From Acanthochlamys bracteata (Eukaryota; Streptophyta; Magnoliopsida; Pandanales; Velloziaceae): a DNA stretch of 64,000 nucleotides. The notes beneath the pieces are model-generated. The model did not search any database, was not told the DNA's origin, and was given only the letters and a program-made list of their open reading frames with translations. Positions 62,052-64,000 of this stretch are shown here, in pieces; position 1 is the first letter of the stretch; the number at the start of each line of letters is the position of its first letter. The stretch is from NCBI GenBank assembly GCA_019914995.1, contig CM034138.1, positions 1,116,001 through 1,180,000 of the forward strand. The letters run 5' to 3'. A program made the translations under genes and the position numbers.

Positions 62052-63987
62052 ATGATGGACGGCGAAGAGAAATCGACGCGCCCGATCGGAAGAGATCGAG
62101 AGCTGTTGATTTCAGTTCGCAACAATAACTCGGATTCCAAGCCGTCTACTCTTCTTCCTCCTCCTCGCCGCCCCTGCCGCTCACCAGGTCAGTGGTTCTT
62201 CTTGTTTTGATCGAATTTAAGGTTGTATCCAGGTGGATTTCGGTTTCACCTTAATTGCAAGTTGTTTCCTTTGACTCATGCTTTTTTAATAACTATGACT
62301 AAGTATTTGGTAAGTTAAGCTTGGATTAAAATTGGTATATTAATTAGGTATAGTTATTAATAGGTTTCTGCTGTAAGTTAGGCTTGTTTAGAGTTGAGCT
62401 GGCAGGAATTGCCAGTTTGGTAACTGTATCAAGTTCTTAACCGGCATGTATCAAGTTTAGCGGCATGTGTTGGGCCTCCAAGTTAGTATTAGCTTAGGAT
62501 AGTAGCCTGAAAGGCCGAGTGAGCCCGAGCAAAAAATGGGCTAATTTTATGGGCTAAGTCCAAATTAATAACATAGAATTTGGAAACGGTGCTCAAATTA
62601 AAAAAGGATTAGCTAACTTTAAAATAGGCCAACAAATTGCCACTGGGCCACGTTGGGCACTATTTTGGTAAGTTTAACAACTCATACTTCTTAATAATCT
62701 CATATTAGATAGGTGTTAAAATGAATATGTGCTTATATACGAAAGATTTTAGCTAATCATTTTAGTTGGAAGATCTGATCCTATAATTGGTATAGAGCCT
62801 GATTACTCTGATAGGATGGAATCATTTGACGTATTAGATGAGAGATTATTGTGCCTACAAATTAAATTGGACTCACATTAGTAGTGAAGGATCAAGTGGG
62901 TCCAAATAAAAGACGTGCTAATTTGGTGCTCTGAGGTAGTAGCGCATATGCTTACGATGATGTCTGAATGAAAAAATGGATTAACTAATTTGAAGATTGC
63001 TAACAAACAGCCTTGACTGGGCCAATCTGGGTCTTGTTGTGGTGGGCTTAACAACCTAAGCTCTTTTATACTTTCTGGATGTTGAAATGAGCATATGCTT
63101 ATACGTGAGAAATGTTAACTCTTAAATTATGGGCCAATTATTTTAGCTTGGGGCTTAGATACTATAGCATGTGTGATTAGAAGTAGCTTTAGTTTTAATC
63201 ATTGACATCTTTATTCCTGCTTTTCATTCCAAATTTGGAGTGTTTATGATGGTAAGAAACTTCCTCATGATGCTTCTTTTGCTCAATTTAATGGTACTGC
63301 TCTGAAATATCACTCTCTGCATTAGTTTCACCTATTATCGAACTTTTTGTGATGACGTTGTATTTTGCTATAACTAAATCACCATGTTCATGTGCAGACA
63401 TTTCACAAGGTTGTATGCAGTTGGGCCTCCAAAAAATTCATGACAGGGTTAGCTTCTATCTAATGTATTTATTTGATGTTGCAGTCCTAATGTGTGTGTG
63501 ATTTTTTTTTTTTGCTTGTAGATCTCATTTACGATGTTGGTGCTCTCTATAACCAATTTTAAAATATGGATCACATTTAAGTTAAAAGCTACCCCTGTCC
63601 AAAAATGCAAGTTTAAGTAAGAACTCTTACTTTTTTGGCTTGTTGAGAGTAGTGTTTCCGATAAAACAATTGAGCTGCTGCACCAGTGCTAATATTAAGA
63701 AGGCTTGGGGTTGGTAATACTAGACAATGCATACTTCAGTTTAATATTCTTAGGAACAGCTATCCTACGTATGCCTGTCATGCACTTGTTTCTTAGTATC
63801 TTCAACAGACTATTGGAGGTTTCCTTTATGTGGATATTTGTTGTCTTAGTTGTAGACCACTTGAAGCGATTTTCTAGTGTTTTTATTGATGCTTGTTTCT
63901 AATTTCTTCTTTGTTTTCTTGCAGCGTCATCCTGTTTCCTATAGCTTTCACATAATAAATCACCTGGTGGTTCATTCATTTTGTTGA
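62052..63987 (+). CDS. 5' part of an unidentified gene (partial)
   Basis: Exon 1, 62052-62187, starts MMDGEEKSTRPIGRDREL and continues with a Pro/Arg-rich stretch to a CCAG|GTCAGT donor. Exon 2, 63398-63447, follows a TTCATGTGCAG acceptor in phase and reads DISQGCMQLGLQKIHDR to an AGG|GTTAGC donor. A third possible exon starts at 63925 after TTTCTTGCAG and reads RHPVSYSFH; the frame meets a TGA at about 63985 unless another donor is used. The gene must continue beyond the window. I do not recognise the family. The 1.2-kb intron holds no supported feature. Confidence 0.5.
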
Positions 63988-64000
63988 TGGATTTTTCTCT

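Overview
The window is nuclear DNA of a flowering plant, almost certainly a eudicot. The genes have GT-AG introns, AT-rich introns and intergenic DNA, and plant-only families: a U-box/ARM ubiquitin ligase, group IIe WRKY, ESR-type AP2/ERF, secondary-wall cellulose synthase and berberine-bridge-enzyme-like oxidase. Three nuclear tRNA genes and several MITE-type DNA transposons are present. The CESA8-like protein resembles what I remember of poplar, so Malpighiales or a nearby rosid is possible, but that is only a guess.

Layout. 1-5.6 kb: the 3' tail of an unidentified gene, a 2.5-kb gap, then an intronless PUB17-type E3 ligase (+). 5.8-9.1 kb: a 131-aa unrecognised protein (-, 3 exons) and an Mpv17/PMP22 protein (-, 5 exons). 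The latter shares a 314-bp divergent promoter with an 11-exon sugar-phosphate/nucleotide-sugar translocator (+, 9.4-13.7 kb). 14.7-18.4 kb: a RABA1 GTPase (+) with a 3-kb intron. 18.7-19.8 kb: two nested hAT-type elements forming a large palindrome. 21.4-22.6 kb: a WRKY65/69-like factor (-). 22.6-27.5 kb: repeat-rich DNA with no convincing gene.

27.5-32.3 kb: tRNA-Ile, a DUF1685-like protein (+) and a chloroplast J-domain/ferredoxin protein (DJC77-like, -, 9 exons). 33.4-38.9 kb: cellulose synthase CESA8-like (+, 13 exons). 39.8-41.1 kb: receptor-like protein RLP51-like (-). 43.2-44.3 kb: an ESR1/ESR2-like AP2/ERF factor (+). 45.4 kb: tRNA-Glu. 45.8-47.0 kb: a pathogen-related protein (-). 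47-53.9 kb: an AT-rich desert with a well-bounded hAT element and a 189-bp tandem duplication. 54 kb: peroxisomal enoyl-CoA delta-isomerase ending in SKL. 55.4-58.5 kb: two decayed BBE-like gene copies (-) and tRNA-Ala. 59.4-61.1 kb: an intact BBE-like oxidase (+). 62 kb to the end: the first exons of an unidentified gene.

Plant genes do not form operons, so most neighbours are functionally independent. The clear physical relationships are the divergent promoter at 9.1-9.4 kb, the convergent DUF1685/DJC77 pair and the convergent CESA8/RLP51 pair. From memory, several neighbour pairs match Arabidopsis neighbours (PUB17/WRKY65; DUF1685/DJC77 and Mpv17; CESA8/RLP51), which suggests old conserved blocks. 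I did not find a wholly new system. The most interesting signals are the fully open 75-nt CESA8 intron, the nested hAT palindrome, palindromic bZIP-like sites in the divergent promoter, a clean but unrecognised 131-aa gene, and a BBE locus with one intact gene and two remnants. Intron positions were assigned by eye from splice consensus, reading phase and family similarity; no transcript data were available.
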